Assembly (NCBI RefSeq): GCF_014170375.1
Contig: NZ_LZZW01000010.1
Location: 349,410-413,409, forward strand
Source: Variovorax sp. UMC13
GTDB lineage: Bacteria; Pseudomonadota; Gammaproteobacteria; Burkholderiales; Burkholderiaceae_C
Direction: 5' to 3'
Length of the DNA: 64,000 nt
Below the pieces are notes generated by a model that ran no database searches, was not told where the DNA came from, and was given only the letters and a program-made list of their open reading frames with translations. Made by a program: the position numbers and the translations under genes. Shown here in pieces: positions 15,403 through 27,966 of the stretch. Numbering within the stretch: the stretch's first letter is position 1; each line of letters opens with the position of its first letter.

Positions 15403-16716
15403 ATGCCTCGCTTCGCCAAATCGCTTTTCGGTCAGGTGGTCATCGCGCTGGTGCTGGGCGTGCTCGCGGGGCTGCTGGCCCCCGAGTACGCCGTCAAGCT
15501 CAAGCCGCTGGGTGACGGCTTCATCAAGCTGATCAAGATGATCATCCCGGTGCTGGTGTTCTGCGTGGTGGTGCACGGCATCGCCGGCGCGGGCGACCTG
15601 CGGCGCGTGGGCCGGGTGGGTATCAAGTCGCTGATCTACTTCGAGGTGCTGACCACCATCGCGCTGGCCATGGGCCTGGTGCTGGCCTTCGTGTTCGAGC
15701 CTGGGGTGGGCATGAACGTCGATCCGTCCAAGCTCGACCCGGCCGCGATGAGCGCCTATGCGTCGAACGCCGACAAGCTCACCAGCGGCGGCACGGTCGA
15801 CTTCCTGATGAAGCTGATCCCCACCACGGTGGTCAATGCCTTCGCCACCGGCGACGTGCTGCAGGTGCTGCTGTTCGCGGTGCTGTTCGGCTGCGCGCTC
15901 ACGCTGCTGGGCGAGCGCGGCAAGCCGGTGGCGGTGGTGGTGGACGCGCTCTCGCTGGTGTTGTTCAAGATCATGGGCATCCTGATCAAGCTGGCGCCGC
16001 TGGGCGTGCTGGGCGCGATCGCCTTCACCGTCGGCCAGTACGGCATCGGTTCGCTCAAGCAGCTGGGCATGCTGGTGGCGCTGTTCTATGGCGCGGTGCT
16101 GGTCTTCGTGTTCGTGGTGCTGGGGTTGGTGATGCGCATGTCGGGCTTCAGCCTGTGGAAGCTGCTGCGCTACCTGCGCGAGGAACTGGCGGTGGTGTTC
16201 GCCACTACCTCCTCCGACAGCGTGCTGCCGCAGATCATGGCCAAGCTGCGCCGCATGGGCATCCGCGATTCGACGGTCGGGCTGGTGATCCCCACCGGCT
16301 ACTCGTTCAACCTCGACGCCTTCTCGATCTACATCACGCTGGCCGCGGTGTTCATCGCCCAGGCCACCAACACGCCGATCTCGATGGCCGACCTGATGAC
16401 CATCCTGGCGATCGCGCTGGTCACCTCCAAGGGCGCGCACGGCGTGCCGGGCTCGGCCATCGTGGTGCTGGCCGCCACGCTGCATGCGATTCCGGCGATC
16501 CCCGCGATCGGGCTGGTGCTGGTGCTGTCGGTCGACTGGTTCATGGGCATCGCCCGCGCGCTGGGCAACCTGATCGGCAACTGCGTGGCAACGGTCGCCA
16601 TCGCCGCGTGGGAAGGCGACATCGACCGCGAACGCGCGCATGCGGTGCTCGACGGCACTTACTCGCCCGACGACGAGCCGCTGGCCGAAGCCGCCCCGCT
16701 GTCGACGGGCCACTGA
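15403..16716 (+). CDS. Dicarboxylate/amino acid:cation symporter (DctA/GltP, DAACS family)
   Basis: 437-residue inner-membrane secondary carrier. Hairpin HP1 is rich in serine (FATTSSDSVLPQIMAKLRRMG), the TM7 region has VIPTGYSFNLDAFSIYITLA (the family's NxDG-like substrate/cation motif), and a late SKGAHGVPGSAIVVLAATL resembles HP2. These are the hallmarks of DctA and GltP. Length is normal. A GntR gene follows by 5 bp, giving a two-gene transport/regulator operon. The substrate is a C4-dicarboxylate or acidic amino acid, which I cannot separate by eye. Confidence 0.93.
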   Translation: MPRFAKSLFGQVVIALVLGVLAGLLAPEYAVKLKPLGDGFIKLIKMIIPVLVFCVVVHGIAGAGDLRRVGRVGIKSLIYFEVLTTIALAMGLVLAFVFEPGVGMNVDPSKLDPAAMSAYASNADKLTSGGTVDFLMKLIPTTVVNAFATGDVLQVLLFAVLFGCALTLLGERGKPVAVVVDALSLVLFKIMGILIKLAPLGVLGAIAFTVGQYGIGSLKQLGMLVALFYGAVLVFVFVVLGLVMRMSGFSLWKLLRYLREELAVVFATTSSDSVLPQIMAKLRRMGIRDSTVGLVIPTGYSFNLDAFSIYITLAAVFIAQATNTPISMADLMTILAIALVTSKGAHGVPGSAIVVLAATLHAIPAIPAIGLVLVLSVDWFMGIARALGNLIGNCVATVAIAAWEGDIDRERAHAVLDGTYSPDDEPLAEAAPLSTGH

Positions 16717-16721
16717 GCGCC

Positions 16722-17426
16722 ATGGCGACCGACGTCAGCCCCACTGCCATCGCCGCGCGCGTGGTCGAGGCCATCCTGGCGCAGAAGCTGGCGCCGGGCG
16801 AGCGGCTGGGCGAGCAGACGCTGGCCGAGACCTTCGACGTGAGCCGCACCATGGTGCGCGAGGCGCTGATGCAGCTGCAGGCGCGCGGCTTCGTCGAGGT
16901 GCAGCCGCGCCGCGGCTGGTACGTGGTGGAGCCCTCGGCCGAGGAGGCGCAGGACGCCTTCGCCGCCCGCCGCATCGTCGAGGCCGGCATCCTGGCCGAG
17001 AGCAAGGGCCGGCCGCTGCAGAAGGTGATCCGCAAGCTGCGCGAGCACATCGGCCAGGAGCAGCGCGCCATCGACGGCGCCGATGCCGCCACCCGCGCCT
17101 TCCTGCTGGCCGACTTCCATGTGTGCCTGGCCGAGCAGATGGGCCACCGGCTGCTGGTCGACGTGCTGCGCGACCTCACGGCCCGCACCACGCTGGCCGC
17201 CACGCTCTACCAGTCGAAGCACCATGCGGGGCAGTCGTGCGCCGAGCACGGCGCGATCGTCGCGGCGCTCGAGGCCGGGGACAACGCCGCGGCGCGCACG
17301 CTGATGATCACGCACATCGGCAACGTCGAGCGCGCGCTCGAGGTCGCGCCGGCGCCCGGGCTCGATGCGCCGGGCCGGCTGCGGGCCGCGCTGTCGCCGG
17401 TCGAGCTGCCGCGCGGCAAACGCTGA
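16722..17426 (+). CDS. GntR/FCD-family regulator, probable local control of the DctA-like carrier
   Basis: 234-residue FadR-subfamily protein. The HTH covers LGEQTLAETFDVSRTMVREA and RRGWYVVEPSAEEAQD, then an all-helical FCD domain with FHVCLAEQMGHRLLV and EHGAIVAALEAGD. It starts 5 bp after the symporter stop, so the two are co-transcribed and autoregulation is likely through the paired palindromes at 15346-15380. It resembles the purine GntR at 6835-7500 (LYQSKHHA versus MYQSTSAAEH in the ligand domain), suggesting a paralogous pair. Confidence 0.9.
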   Translation: MATDVSPTAIAARVVEAILAQKLAPGERLGEQTLAETFDVSRTMVREALMQLQARGFVEVQPRRGWYVVEPSAEEAQDAFAARRIVEAGILAESKGRPLQKVIRKLREHIGQEQRAIDGADAATRAFLLADFHVCLAEQMGHRLLVDVLRDLTARTTLAATLYQSKHHAGQSCAEHGAIVAALEAGDNAAARTLMITHIGNVERALEVAPAPGLDAPGRLRAALSPVELPRGKR

Positions 17427-17585
17427 AGCCGTGACTTATTACCGCCGACCGCTATCGAATGCGTAGCTAGAGGGCCAGCGCTGGCCACGGCCCGGCGCCG
17501 GTTCCGGACCGGCCTTGTGGGGGCTCATGAGGGCATGCCCGCCGACACGACGGCGGCAGCGGGCTCGGATAAAGTCCCCTCACCT

Positions 17586-18719
17586 ATGAATTCACCCCAA
17601 CTCCAGCGCGGCGTCTTCCTCGCCCTGCTCGCCGCCGTCACCGCCGCCTTCGTCTGGGTGCTGCATCCCTTCTTCGGCGCGGTGCTCTGGGGCGTGGCAC
17701 TGGCCATCCTGTTCACGCCGCTGTTCAAGTGGCTGCTGAAGAAGATGCCCGGCAAGCGCAACGCCGCGGCGCTGTCGACCCTGGCGCTGTGCCTGTTCAT
17801 CGTGATCCTGCCGCTCGCCATGGTGGGCGTGTCGCTGGTGCAGGAGATCGCGCTGGTCACGCAGAACATCCGCTCGGGCGAGATCAACTTCGCCACCTAC
17901 TTCCAGCAGATCCTCGATGCGCTGCCGCAGTGGATGCTCAACCTGGTGCAGCGCTTCAACCTCGGCAATATGGAAGCCTGGCAGGCCCGCATCTCGGCCG
18001 GTGCCGCGCAGGGCAGCCAACTGGTCGCCAGCCAGGCGCTGACCATCGGGCAGAACACCTTCGATTTCCTGGTGAGCTTCTTCGTGATGCTCTACCTGCT
18101 GTTCTTCCTGGTGCGCGACGGCGCGGAGCTCTCCAAGAAGATGCGCGACGCGCTGCCGCTCGCCAAGCCGCACACCCACTACCTGCTCAACAAGTTCACC
18201 ACCGTGATCCGCGCCACCATCAAGGGCAACGTGGCGGTGGCGGTGGCACAGGGCACGCTGGGCGGCCTGACCTTCTGGTTCCTGGGCGTGCAGGGCGCAC
18301 TGCTGTGGGCCGTGCTGATGGCCTTCCTGTCGCTGCTGCCCGCGGTGGGCGCGGCGCTGATCTGGGGCCCGGTGGCGATCTACTACCTCGCGACCGGCCA
18401 ATGGTGGCAGGGCGGCGTGCTGATCTTCGTGGGCGTGTTCGTGATCGGCCTGGTCGACAACATCCTGCGCCCGCTGCTGGTGGGCAAGGACACGCAGATG
18501 CCCGACTACATCGTGCTGATGTCCACCATCGGCGGCATGGCGCTGTTCGGCATCAACGGCTTTGTGGTCGGCCCGGTGATCGCGGCGCTGTTCATGGCGG
18601 CCTGGAGCCTGTTCGCGGACTCGGGGCATGTGGGCTCGGGGCACGCGTCGGACGACCCGGCCGAGCCGCTGGGCGCACCCGATCCCGTGGTGGTCGAGGC
18701 GCAGCGCAAGAAACACTGA
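17586..18719 (+). CDS. AI-2E family transporter (PerM/YdiK-like permease)
   Basis: 377-residue integral membrane protein of the AI-2 exporter/PerM superfamily. Two N-terminal helices (VFLALLAAVTAAFVWVLHPF) come first. The central soluble-like region LPQWMLNLVQRFNLGNMEAW is followed by a large C-terminal helix bundle with FLSLLPAVGAALIWGPVAIYY and IGLVDNILRPLLVGKDTQMP, the family signature. The start at 17586 was chosen because similarity begins there. It stands alone. The substrate is uncertain: few members truly export AI-2. Confidence 0.9.
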   Translation: MNSPQLQRGVFLALLAAVTAAFVWVLHPFFGAVLWGVALAILFTPLFKWLLKKMPGKRNAAALSTLALCLFIVILPLAMVGVSLVQEIALVTQNIRSGEINFATYFQQILDALPQWMLNLVQRFNLGNMEAWQARISAGAAQGSQLVASQALTIGQNTFDFLVSFFVMLYLLFFLVRDGAELSKKMRDALPLAKPHTHYLLNKFTTVIRATIKGNVAVAVAQGTLGGLTFWFLGVQGALLWAVLMAFLSLLPAVGAALIWGPVAIYYLATGQWWQGGVLIFVGVFVIGLVDNILRPLLVGKDTQMPDYIVLMSTIGGMALFGINGFVVGPVIAALFMAAWSLFADSGHVGSGHASDDPAEPLGAPDPVVVEAQRKKH

Positions 18720-18734
18720 GCGCGGCAGGCGGCC

Positions 18735-19640
18735 TCAGCCGCCGTTCCACCAGCCTTCCTCGAAATGCCCCTGCAGGAAGGCCACGAAGCCCGACACCTT
18801 GCCGGGCAGCAGCTTGGGCGAGGGGAAGACCGCATGGATCTCCTGCTCGGGCAGGCTGTGGTCGACCAGCACCGCCAGCACCTTGCCGGCCGCCAGCGAC
18901 TCGCTCGCCACATAGCGCGGCATCAGCGCGATGCCGAGCCCGTCGCGCGCGGCCGCGAGCACGGCCGACAGGTTGTTCGAGCGGAAGCGGCCCGACACCG
19001 GCACCGTGACCGGATCGCCCTTGGGCGTGTGCATGCGCCAGAACTCGTCGCCCACCACGCTGCTGTAGACCAGCGCCACGTGCGCGCCCAGGTCCTGCGC
19101 CCGCCGGGGCGTGCCGTGCTTCTTCAGGTAGGCGGGTGACGCCACCATGACCCACGGGTTGACGCCCAGGTAGCGCGCGCCCAGCGAGGAATCGGCCAGC
19201 TTGCCCATGCGGATCGCAACGTCGATGCCCTGCGCGATCAGGTCGACATAGCGGTCCTCGAAGCTCAGGTCGAGCTGCAGCTGCGGATGGCGGCGCATGT
19301 AGGCCAGCGCCAGCGGCACCACCACGCGGCGGCCGAAGGCCACCGAGGTGCCGATGCGCAGCAGCCCCTGCGCCTGGTTCTGGCGCAGCTGCACGATGCT
19401 GTCTGCCTCCTGCGCGTCGCGCACGATGCTCTTGCACTTCTCGTAGTACAGCGCGCCGGGCTCGGTCAGGCTCACGCCGCGCGTGTTGCGGTTGAGCAGC
19501 CGCACCTTGAGCCGCGCCTCGGTGGCCGCGACCTGCTTGGTCACGGTGGGCTGGGTGGTGTTGAACTCGCGCGCGGCCTTGGAGAAGCTTCCGGTCTCCA
19601 CCACGCGAACGAACATCTCCATGGCTAACAGGCGGTCCAT
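18735..19640 (-). CDS. LysR-type regulator, probable regulator of gcl-hyi-glxR
   Basis: 301-residue LysR-family protein. It begins [20 protein letters not shown], with the HTH in [17 protein letters not shown] and an effector domain after residue 90. Start 19640 is the usual LysR N-terminus; an in-frame ATG at 19658 is also possible. It is divergent from glyoxylate carboligase with a perfect 17-bp dyad at 19660-19676 just upstream, so control of the glyoxylate genes is the simplest reading. The effector is unknown. Confidence 0.88.
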   Translation of the reverse strand: MDRLLAMEMFVRVVETGSFSKAAREFNTTQPTVTKQVAATEARLKVRLLNRNTRGVSLTEPGALYYEKCKSIVRDAQEADSIVQLRQNQAQGLLRIGTSVAFGRRVVVPLALAYMRRHPQLQLDLSFEDRYVDLIAQGIDVAIRMGKLADSSLGARYLGVNPWVMVASPAYLKKHGTPRRAQDLGAHVALVYSSVVGDEFWRMHTPKGDPVTVPVSGRFRSNNLSAVLAAARDGLGIALMPRYVASESLAAGKVLAVLVDHSLPEQEIHAVFPSPKLLPGKVSGFVAFLQGHFEEGWWNGG

Positions 19641-19659
19641 GGCCCGCATCCTAGCCACT

Positions 19660-19676
19660 TATTCCGCCACGGAATA
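19660..19676. promoter_or_regulatory. Perfect 17-bp dyad TATTCCG-CCA-CGGAATA, probable LysR operator
   Basis: Seven-base arms around CCA with no mismatches; the inner 13 bases obey the T-N11-A rule. It lies 20 bp before the LysR start and 75 bp before gcl, where a shared operator should be. Confidence 0.6.
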
Positions 19677-19751
19677 GCTTTTATGGCCCCCCGCCCTCTT
19701 CTTCGAACGCGCCCCGCTTCCTACAGTGGGCCCACCACAAGGAGAGTTCCC

Positions 19752-21545
<1,794 letters not shown>

Positions 21546-21546
21546 C

Positions 21547-21653
21547 CAAAGCTCGCCCCCAGGCTACGCGCACTTCGTGTCGCTTCTCCAACCCCCGACC
21601 GGGGGCAACACCAGCGGCCCGGCAAAGCCGGTTCCGCGGTGTTCCTGGAAAGA
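21547..21653. repeat. Intergenic palindromic repeat between gcl and hyi
   Basis: About 107 bp containing nested inverted repeats: CCCCC/GGGGG around GACC, CCGGC-AAA-GCCGG, and AACACC paired with GGTGTT around them. Non-coding by composition. It resembles the short dispersed palindromic units common between genes of this bacterial group. It separates the first two genes of what is otherwise one operon. Confidence 0.55.
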
Positions 21654-21683
21654 AGCGCGCTCCCACTTTTCGGAATTTCGACC

Positions 21684-22469
21684 ATGCCCCAATTCGCCGC
21701 CAACCTCACGATGCTCTTCACCGAGCTGCCCTTCATGCAACGCTTCGAGGCCGCCGCCAAGGCGGGCTTCGAAGGCGTGGAGTACCTCTTCCCCTACGCC
21801 TTCGACAAGAAGGAACTGGCCGCGGCCCTGCGCGCCAACGGCCTGCAGCAGGTGCTGCACAACCTGCCGGCCGGCGACTGGGACGGGGGCGAGCGCGGCA
21901 TCGCCTGCCACCCGGACCGCACGGGCGAGTTCGCCGAAGGCATCGCCATGGCGATCGACTACGCCAACGCGCTGGGCTGCCCGCAGGTCAACTGCCTGGT
22001 CGGCAAGCTGCCGGCGGGCGTCGATGCGCAGCTCGCCCGGCAGACAGTGGTCTACAACCTGCACCTCGCGGCGCGCCAGCTCGAGGCGGCCGGCCTGCGG
22101 CTGCTGATCGAGCCGGTCAACAGCTTCGACATCCCCGGCTTCTTCCTCACGCGCACCGAGCAGGCGCTGGCGCTGATCGACGAGGTCGGCTCGGCCAACC
22201 TGCGGCTGCAGTACGACATCTACCACGCGCAGCGCATGGAGGGCGAACTGGGCCAGACGCTGACCAAGCACCTGGCGCGCATCGGCCACATCCAGCTGGC
22301 CGACAACCCGGGCCGCGGCGAGCCGGGCACGGGAGAGATCAACTACCCCTGGCTGTTCCGGCACATCGATGCGCTGGGCTACGAGGGTTGGATCGGCTGC
22401 GAATACAAGCCGCGCGGCACCACGGTCGACGGCCTCGGGTGGCGCGAGGCGCTGACCGCACAACAATAG
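21684..22469 (+). CDS. hyi: Hydroxypyruvate isomerase
   Basis: 261-residue TIM-barrel isomerase interconverting hydroxypyruvate and tartronate semialdehyde. It begins MPQFAANLTMLFTELPFMQR, with metal ligands in LLIEPVNSFDIPGFFL, LQYDIYHAQRMEG, HIQLADNPGRGEPGTGEINY and GCEYKPRGTT. The length and start match the Hyi family. It sits between gcl and glxR, the classical order, 13 bp before glxR. Confidence 0.95.
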   Translation: MPQFAANLTMLFTELPFMQRFEAAAKAGFEGVEYLFPYAFDKKELAAALRANGLQQVLHNLPAGDWDGGERGIACHPDRTGEFAEGIAMAIDYANALGCPQVNCLVGKLPAGVDAQLARQTVVYNLHLAARQLEAAGLRLLIEPVNSFDIPGFFLTRTEQALALIDEVGSANLRLQYDIYHAQRMEGELGQTLTKHLARIGHIQLADNPGRGEPGTGEINYPWLFRHIDALGYEGWIGCEYKPRGTTVDGLGWREALTAQQ

Positions 22470-22482
22470 GAGCAACAAAGAC

Positions 22483-23385
22483 ATGAGCACCCCCCAGAAG
22501 ATCGGCTTCATCGGCCTCGGCATCATGGGCGCGCCCATGGCCGCCCACCTGCTCGACGCGGGCCACGCGCTGTTCGTCCACACGCGCAGCGGCGCGCCCG
22601 AGCCCTTCGCCTCGCAGGCCCGGGTCTGCGCCTCGGCCACCGAGGTCGCGCGGCAGGCCGACATCGTGTTCCTCATGGTGCCCGACACGCCCGACGTGGA
22701 GAAGGTGCTGTTCGCCGAGGACGGCGTGGCGGGCGGGCTCTCGGCCGGCAAGCTGGTGGTCGACTGCAGCTCGATCGACCCCATCGCCACGCGCGCGTTC
22801 GCCCAGCGGATCGCGGCGCTGGGCTGCGGCTACGTCGATGCGCCGGTCTCGGGCGGCGAGGTCGGCGCGCGCGCGGCCAGCCTGACCATCATGTGCGGCG
22901 GCGCCGAGGCCGACTTCGGGCGCGCCAGGCCGCTGCTCGAAGCGATGGGCAAGAACATCACGCACGTGGGCGAGGTGGGTGCGGGCCAGGTCACCAAGGT
23001 GGCGAACCAGATCATCGTGGCGCTCAACATCGCGGCCGTGGCCGAGGCGCTGGTGTTCGCGTCCAAGGCCGGCGCCGATCCGGCCAAGGTGCGGCAGGCG
23101 CTGACGGGCGGCTTCGCGTCCTCGCGCGTGCTCGAGGTGCACGGCGAGCGCATGATCAAGCGCACCTTTTCGCCGGGCTTCCGCATCGCGCTGCACCAGA
23201 AGGACCTGCAGCTCGCGCTGCAGGGCGCGCGCAGCCTGGGCCTGGCGCTGCCGCAGACCGCGGCCGCCGCCCAGCTGATGAACACCTGCGCCGCGCTGGG
23301 GCACGGGCAATCCGATCATTCGGCGCTGGTCAAGGCGCTGGAGGCCATGGCGCAGCATCCGGTGGCACCCGATCCCGCGCAATAA
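22483..23385 (+). CDS. glxR: Tartronate semialdehyde reductase
   Basis: 300-residue beta-hydroxyacid dehydrogenase that reduces tartronate semialdehyde to D-glycerate with NAD(P)H. The Rossmann motif GFIGLGIMGAPMAAHLL opens the protein. The substrate loop DAPVSGGEVGARAASLTIM, catalytic Lys region GAGQVTKVANQIIVALN and late HQKDLQLALQGARSLGL are all as in GlxR/GarR. It is the last gene of gcl-hyi-glxR and is followed by a strong terminator. The glycerate kinase expected next is not in the window. Confidence 0.94.
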   Translation: MSTPQKIGFIGLGIMGAPMAAHLLDAGHALFVHTRSGAPEPFASQARVCASATEVARQADIVFLMVPDTPDVEKVLFAEDGVAGGLSAGKLVVDCSSIDPIATRAFAQRIAALGCGYVDAPVSGGEVGARAASLTIMCGGAEADFGRARPLLEAMGKNITHVGEVGAGQVTKVANQIIVALNIAAVAEALVFASKAGADPAKVRQALTGGFASSRVLEVHGERMIKRTFSPGFRIALHQKDLQLALQGARSLGLALPQTAAAAQLMNTCAALGHGQSDHSALVKALEAMAQHPVAPDPAQ

Positions 23386-23419
23386 CCCGGTACGGCCCGC
23401 TGCCGTATTTCCACCGTAC

Positions 23420-23459
23420 AGGAGAGGTGCCGCTTTGCGGTAGCCTCTCCTTTGTTTTT
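23420..23459 (+). terminator. Rho-independent terminator after glxR
   Basis: An eight-base outer stem (AGGAGAGG paired with CCTCTCCT) and an inner CCGC/GCGG stem around a TTT loop are followed by TTTGTTTTT. It ends the gcl-hyi-glxR transcript 35 bp past glxR. Confidence 0.85.
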
Positions 23460-23485
23460 GACAACGAAGATCCCGGAGATCCCCC

Positions 23486-25786
<2,301 letters not shown>

Positions 25787-25794
25787 GGCACCGT

Positions 25795-25825
25795 GGGGAT
25801 GGCGGGCGCGCCGCCCGCCATCCCC
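25795..25825 (+). terminator. GC-rich hairpin after maeB
   Basis: Perfect 13-bp stem (25795-25807 with 25813-25825) and a five-base loop begin 9 bp past the maeB stop. There is no T-tract, so it may need Rho or act as a 3' stabiliser. Confidence 0.6.
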
Positions 25826-26075
25826 GCCACGCCACGCATCGCGCGCTCGATAGAATGGCCGCCGGTTTCATTCCGCCACCCGGCATCCGCGCATAGCCAG
25901 GCCGCCAGGCCCGCCAGCCCCTCGTTGCTTCATCCGCAGCGCACGGGGTTCCGCCATTTCGGATCCGTGGCATCCCGGTGCGTCCTGTGCTTGCCCTCCC
26001 CTTTGCTGTTGCCTACTCCCGCGCGGCCCCGTGCCGGCCCGGGCCATGGCGCGCGCCTGTCTCATGGGAACGGCG
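25826..26075. other. Non-coding stretch before the ECF sigma gene
   Basis: About 250 bp between the maeB hairpin and the sigma-factor start. I see no open frame with coding character, no Fur-box-like repeat and no clear promoter. The promoter of the sigma-FecR cassette must lie here but cannot be picked out by eye. Confidence 0.4.
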
Positions 26076-26675
26076 ATGAAGCACGAAGAGGAGCCCGGCC
26101 CGTTCGGCCCCTTCTACAGGCGCTGGCGGGCACCGCTGGGGCGCATGCTGGCGCGCTACTTCAAGACCCCGGCCGACATCGAGGACGCGACGCAGGAAGT
26201 CTTCGTGCGGATGCTGGTGGCGGACAAGCGCCTGCCCGCCGACGAGGAGCGCCCCTACCTGCACCAGGTGGTGCGTAGCGTGGCGGCCTTCGCGCAGCGC
26301 AAGGCACCGCAGTAGGCCGGCGTGCGCGTCGTGTCGATCGAGGACTGCCGCGAGGAGGTCGATGCGCTGCCGGTCGAAGGCCGTGGCGACACCGCGCTGG
26401 AGGCCGAGCAGCGCCAGCAGCTCACGCGGCTGCGCGATGCACTGCACGAACTGCCCGAGCGGCAACGCCAGGCCTTCGTGCTGCACCGGGTGCAGGAGCT
26501 GACGCTGGAGCAGACCGCGCAGCGCATGGGCATCACCGTGCGCATGGTGTCGCGGCACCTGAGCCGGGCCTTGGCCTATTGCGAACTCCGCGTACGCTAC
26601 GCCGATCGCGCCCAGATGCAGGCCTTCGCGGCCGCGCAGGAAGCCGGAGCGGACGCGGCCGAGCCCCCACGATGA
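26076..26675 (+). pseudogene. ECF sigma factor (FecI-like) interrupted by an in-frame TAG
   Basis: ECF sigma factor for a surface-signalled iron-uptake system. The sigma region 2 part (FYRRWRAPLGRMLARYFKTP, DIEDATQEVFVRML) and the region 4 part (ELPERQRQAFVLHRVQELTL, TAQRMGITVRMVSRHLSRAL) are in the same frame but split by one amber codon at 26313-26315 after KAPQ. Read through, the protein has about 199 residues, normal for the family. ATG 26076 precedes the sigma similarity; in-frame ATGs at 26046 and 26064 are alternatives. The stop overlaps the FecR start (ATGA). It is either a genuine nonsense mutation or a base-call error. Confidence 0.85.
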
Positions 26676-27700
26676 TGCAAGCACTTCCACCCGACCCCTC
26701 GCCCCAGGCCCTGGCCCGGCTGCACGCGCTGGCGGCCGACTGGTTCGTGCGCCGCCAGCAGACGGGCTGGACCGGCGCCGACGAGCGCGCGCTGAACGAC
26801 TGGCTGGACCAGAGCCCGCTGCACCGCGAGATCCTCGACGGCATGGCGCGCCGCTGGCAGCAGGCACCACAACTCAAGGCGCTGTTTCCGGAAACCTTCG
26901 GCACGACCGCACCCGCCGCTGCCGCGCCCGTCAAGCGCCCCCTGCCGACAGCGCCGCGGCGGCGCTTTCTCCCGGCGCTGGCCTCGGGGTTCCTGGCCCT
27001 GGTCCTCGTCGCCGCGCTGGGCGGCTGGTACCGATGGGAGCACACCGCCAGCTACACGCTGCAGGCCCGCACCGCGCCCGGCGAGACCCGCGAGCTGCAG
27101 TTGCCCGACGGCTCGCGGGTGGCCCTCAACATCGACAGCCGCCTTTCGGTGCGCTACTACCCGCGCCGGCGCGCGCTCGTGCTGGAACAGGGCGAGGCCT
27201 TCTTCAAGGTCGCGGCCGACAGCGACCGCCCCTTCACCGTGGACGCCGGCCCCAGCCAGGTCCGGGTGGTGGGCACGGCCTTCAACGTGCGCGCGGGCCC
27301 GCCCCGGCTGGTCGTGAAGGTGCTGGAAGGGGTGGTGCAGCTGCGGGCCGACCGCGACCGGCCCGACGCCGAGGTCCTGCGGCTCGCCGCCGGCGCCGGC
27401 ATGGCCATCGACACGGCCACCGGCCAGCGCCACGGCGTGCCGGCCGAGGCCGACACCGTGGGCGACTGGCGCACCGGCCAGGTCCGCTTCAGCGGCGCCC
27501 CGCTGGCGGAGGTGGCGCAGGAGCTGGCGCGCTACATCGGCGAGCCAGTGCTGCTGGAAGACCCTGCGCTCGGCCAGCTGCGCGTGTCGGGCCTGCTCGC
27601 CACGCACGCGCCCGAGCGTTTCCTGCGGGCCCTGCCGAGCCTGATCCCGGTGCACGTGCAGCCGCGCGAGGGCGGCGGCTGGCTGGTGCGCAAGGGCTGA
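26672..27700 (+). CDS. FecR-type anti-sigma factor / transmembrane signal transducer
   Basis: 342-residue FecR-family protein that relays the TonB-receptor signal to the ECF sigma factor. The N-terminal cytoplasmic DUF4880 part has RLHALAADWFVRRQQTGWT and LNDWLDQSPLHREILDGM. There is a single TM helix FLPALASGFLALVLVAALGG near residues 96-115. The periplasmic FecR domain follows (DGSRVALNIDSRLSVRYYP, LEQGEAFFKVA, VRVVGTAFNVR), then a C-terminal STN-binding region. The ATG overlaps the sigma stop, so the two are coupled. Intact in itself. Confidence 0.92.
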   Translation: MMQALPPDPSPQALARLHALAADWFVRRQQTGWTGADERALNDWLDQSPLHREILDGMARRWQQAPQLKALFPETFGTTAPAAAAPVKRPLPTAPRRRFLPALASGFLALVLVAALGGWYRWEHTASYTLQARTAPGETRELQLPDGSRVALNIDSRLSVRYYPRRRALVLEQGEAFFKVAADSDRPFTVDAGPSQVRVVGTAFNVRAGPPRLVVKVLEGVVQLRADRDRPDAEVLRLAAGAGMAIDTATGQRHGVPAEADTVGDWRTGQVRFSGAPLAEVAQELARYIGEPVLLEDPALGQLRVSGLLATHAPERFLRALPSLIPVHVQPREGGGWLVRKG

Positions 27701-27791
27701 GGTGCGCACGCACGAAAGACACATCTTGTTTCAAACTTCGCCGACGACGCAGGTTCCAGGTTTGCGCCCGATCCGGCTTCTCTAGAGGCAG

Positions 27792-27813
27792 GGGCGCGAA
27801 ATGCTTCGCGCCC
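27792..27813. repeat. Perfect hairpin between fecR-like and TonB-receptor genes
   Basis: A nine-base stem at 27792-27800 pairs with 27805-27813 around an ATGC loop. No T-tract follows. It lies in a 266-bp gap (27701-27966) otherwise without visible features. It could attenuate or stabilise the receptor mRNA, or be a dispersed repeat. Confidence 0.45.
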
Positions 27814-27966
27814 GCACGGCTGCCAGCCACGGACCCTTGAAGGCACCCGCCTTCGCCACCCAGCCACGGCCACCACCCCGGGCGCGTCTTCGCGTGCGGG
27901 TCGGGGGACTTCGCCCGGCCCTGCATGCGCGCGCCCATCGAACAACGGCACAGCACTGGAGTGGCA

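Noticed and set aside
17427..17585. Possible tRNA or small RNA in the gap before the AI-2E gene
   Set aside because: It contains a GGCCAGCGCTGGCC palindrome but no cloverleaf with anticodon or T-loop consensus.
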